From Albimonas sp041685625 (GTDB lineage Bacteria > Pseudomonadota > Alphaproteobacteria > Rhodobacterales > Rhodobacteraceae): 40,782 nucleotides of DNA. Where the stretch lies: assembly GCA_041685625.1 (NCBI GenBank), contig JAWLFJ010000025.1, positions 1 through 40,782 on the forward strand, read 5' to 3'. Below the pieces are notes generated by a model. That model had not been told where the DNA came from, made no database searches, and saw nothing but the letters and a program-made list of their open reading frames with translations. Each line of letters starts with the position of its first letter. Positions within the stretch are counted from its first letter, which is position 1. A program made the position numbers and the translations under genes. This document shows, one piece after another, positions 40,617-40,782 of the stretch.

Positions 40617-40782
40617 TCACGCCTTCCCCTCGAGCTCGGCCAGCGTCACGCCCGCCAGCCGCAGCGCGGCGGAGGCGGCGCCGCTGATACCGCCGCGCCT
40701 AACCGATGACCTTTCTGATCCACGGCTGGAGACAGAGAGATCGGATGCGGTCGGGATCGTCGGCGAAGGCGTTCCAGGCGTG
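40617..40782 (-). CDS. Partial ORF(s) entering from the right edge, possibly one frameshifted gene
   Basis: On the minus strand the frame from the edge reads HAWNAFADDPDRIRSLCLQP then WIRKVIG and a TAG (40699-40701). The +1 frame is then good coding sequence, GGISGAASAALRLAGVTLAE then LEGKA and TGA at 40617-40619, but it has no ATG, GTG or TTG to start on. Either these are two genes, with the second using a rare start, or one gene with a programmed or accidental +1 shift near GGT-TAG-GCG. The family is not recognised; a phage origin is inferred from its neighbours. Confidence 0.45.
   Translation of the reverse strand, partial: TPGTPSPTIPTASDLSVSSRGSERSSVRRGGISGAASAALRLAGVTLAELEGKA

Noticed and set aside
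37354..40782. Gene transfer agent cluster (as in Rhodobacter) as an explanation for the capsid genes
   Set aside because: Known GTA clusters have a separate protease and an HK97-type capsid gene in a fixed order; here the protease is ClpP-like and fused, and the upstream genes do not match.

Overview
The window is a very GC-rich (roughly 70% by eye) chromosomal segment. Gene content and gene order point to an alphaproteobacterium, most likely of the order Rhodobacterales: radA-cvpA-purF, pepA-holC, lptF-lptG-lptD-surA-pdxA-rsmA, rplU-rpmA-obgE-proB-proA, an AcpXL-type acyl carrier protein with its own ketosynthase beside lpxD, an LdtR-type MarR regulator and IalB. The order-level call is inference from protein similarity recalled from memory; no search was run.

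Layout. 1-4.1 kb (+): the end of radA, cvpA, purF and a membrane-anchored aspartic protease. 4.2-7.0 kb (-): pepA, holC and a sugar-phosphate-isomerase-like protein in one tight operon. 7.2-14.4 kb (+): an outer-membrane biogenesis operon (lptF, lptG, lptD, surA) running into pdxA and rsmA by overlapping start/stop codons. 14.4-15.5 kb: a decayed region holding an IS66 transposase remnant and a broken ORF. 15.5-17.8 kb (-): XRE regulator, ROK sugar kinase and sdhE, then an LdtR-like MarR regulator. 18.0-24.6 kb: aspartate aminotransferase, a GH12-like glycoside hydrolase with RTX repeats, a DCC thiol-disulfide protein, a domain-permuted photolyase-like flavoprotein, a YbdK-type ligase and a DUF2189 membrane protein. 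24.6-26.2 kb: an SDR (KDSR-like), a small ORF and a hairpin-rich stretch that looks like an undescribed small RNA. 26.2-32.0 kb: ialB, then a minus-strand envelope run (L,D-transpeptidase, lpxD, acyl carrier protein, ketosynthase) and a divergent DUF882 peptidase. 32.0-37.2 kb (-): rplU-rpmA-GNAT-obgE-proB-proA. 37.26 kb: tRNA-Ser(CGA). 37.4-40.8 kb (-): phage-like genes, including a ClpP-like protease fused to a major capsid protein, running off the right edge.

How they fit together. Much of the window builds the cell envelope. LptF/LptG/LptD move LPS to the surface, SurA folds outer-membrane proteins, LpxD and probably the AcpXL/ketosynthase pair make lipid A acyl chains, and the L,D-transpeptidase and DUF882 peptidase remodel peptidoglycan. 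The LdtR-like regulator is a plausible controller of that last pair.

The least explained parts are the structured RNA candidate (about 25860-26030), the permuted photolyase-like protein (21208-22464), the GH12-RTX fusion (19246-20646) and the phage module beside tRNA-Ser.
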